Assembly: GCA_021160625.1 (NCBI GenBank)
Contig: JAGHCE010000148.1
Span: 1 to 13,821 of the forward strand
Source: Planctomycetota bacterium
GTDB lineage: Bacteria > Planctomycetota > DG-23 > SLPQ01
Length of the DNA: 13,821 nucleotides
Direction: 5' to 3'
The position numbers and the translations under genes were made by a program. Below the pieces are notes generated by a model. The model had not been told where the DNA came from and ran no database searches. It worked only from the letters and a program-made list of their open reading frames with translations. Shown here one piece after another: positions 13,804 through 13,821 of this stretch (the first letter of the stretch is position 1; the number at the start of each line of letters is the position of its first letter).

Positions 13804-13821
13804 CAAACACACCGCCCTCCC

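Larger units (their letters stand above)
13501..13821. other. Right-hand region without a recognisable gene
   Basis: I see no reading frame with a binding site or family features. It contains a direct repeat ACCCGG-aaa-ACCCGG (about 13607-13621), several A- and T-runs, a possible minus-strand terminator (13640-13666) and an inverted repeat at 13771-13803. It may be the downstream flank of a gene beyond the window. Confidence 0.5.

Noticed and set aside
1..13821. Search for a defence, toxin-antitoxin, phage or mobile gene system
   Set aside because: No nuclease, toxin, integrase, transposase or reverse transcriptase motif was seen in any plausible gene; all genes fit core or envelope functions or are small unknowns.

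Overview
The window looks like chromosomal DNA from a GC-rich, flagellated, diderm bacterium, most likely a planctomycete or a close relative. This assignment is inference. It rests on a FlhG / small membrane protein / FliA-type sigma block, an actinobacterial/planctomycete-style (type 2) PyrF, an LptD-like outer-membrane protein (LPS export), a MurD (peptidoglycan), and a pilin-like protein with a class III leader followed by the SCKNNLKQIGLA segment common in planctomycete DUF1559-type proteins. GC-rich hairpin-module repeats also lie between genes and, in one place, inside a gene.

Layout. Positions 1-2588 (+) carry a flagellar regulatory block: the last codons of an upstream gene (probably flhF), flhG, a small membrane protein starting at TTG, a sigma-28 family factor and a 102-aa helical protein, mostly joined by ATGA overlaps or short gaps. 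Positions 2590-2864 hold an array of short palindromes. Positions 2926-6226 (-) carry lptD-like then coaD, 22 nt apart. The lptD-like frame contains a second copy of the palindrome array as about 80 extra in-frame codons. Positions 6227-6672 are a divergent control region, followed by a GH4 glycosidase (+). A good sigma-70-type promoter (TCGACA-N17-TATACT) at 8044 leads into pyrF, murD and a membrane-anchored DUF3179-like gene (+), joined by 4-nt overlaps. Positions 11664-12277 hold an intrinsic terminator, a membrane-anchored zinc-ribbon protein (-) and a bidirectional terminator. Positions 12300-13145 (-) encode the pilin-like protein, with a long, possibly structured leader. Positions 13500-13821 have no supportable gene.

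How it fits together: one strand serves motility control (FlhF/FlhG placement plus the sigma factor for late flagellar genes), with envelope biogenesis genes (lptD, murD) and core metabolism (coaD, pyrF) alongside. The two observations most worth follow-up are the amber codon that replaces the conserved Glu of the ELSSFQLE motif in murD while the rest of the gene stays intact, and the palindromic repeat array spliced in frame into the lptD-like protein. I found no CRISPR array, transposase, phage gene, RNA gene or recognisable defence system.
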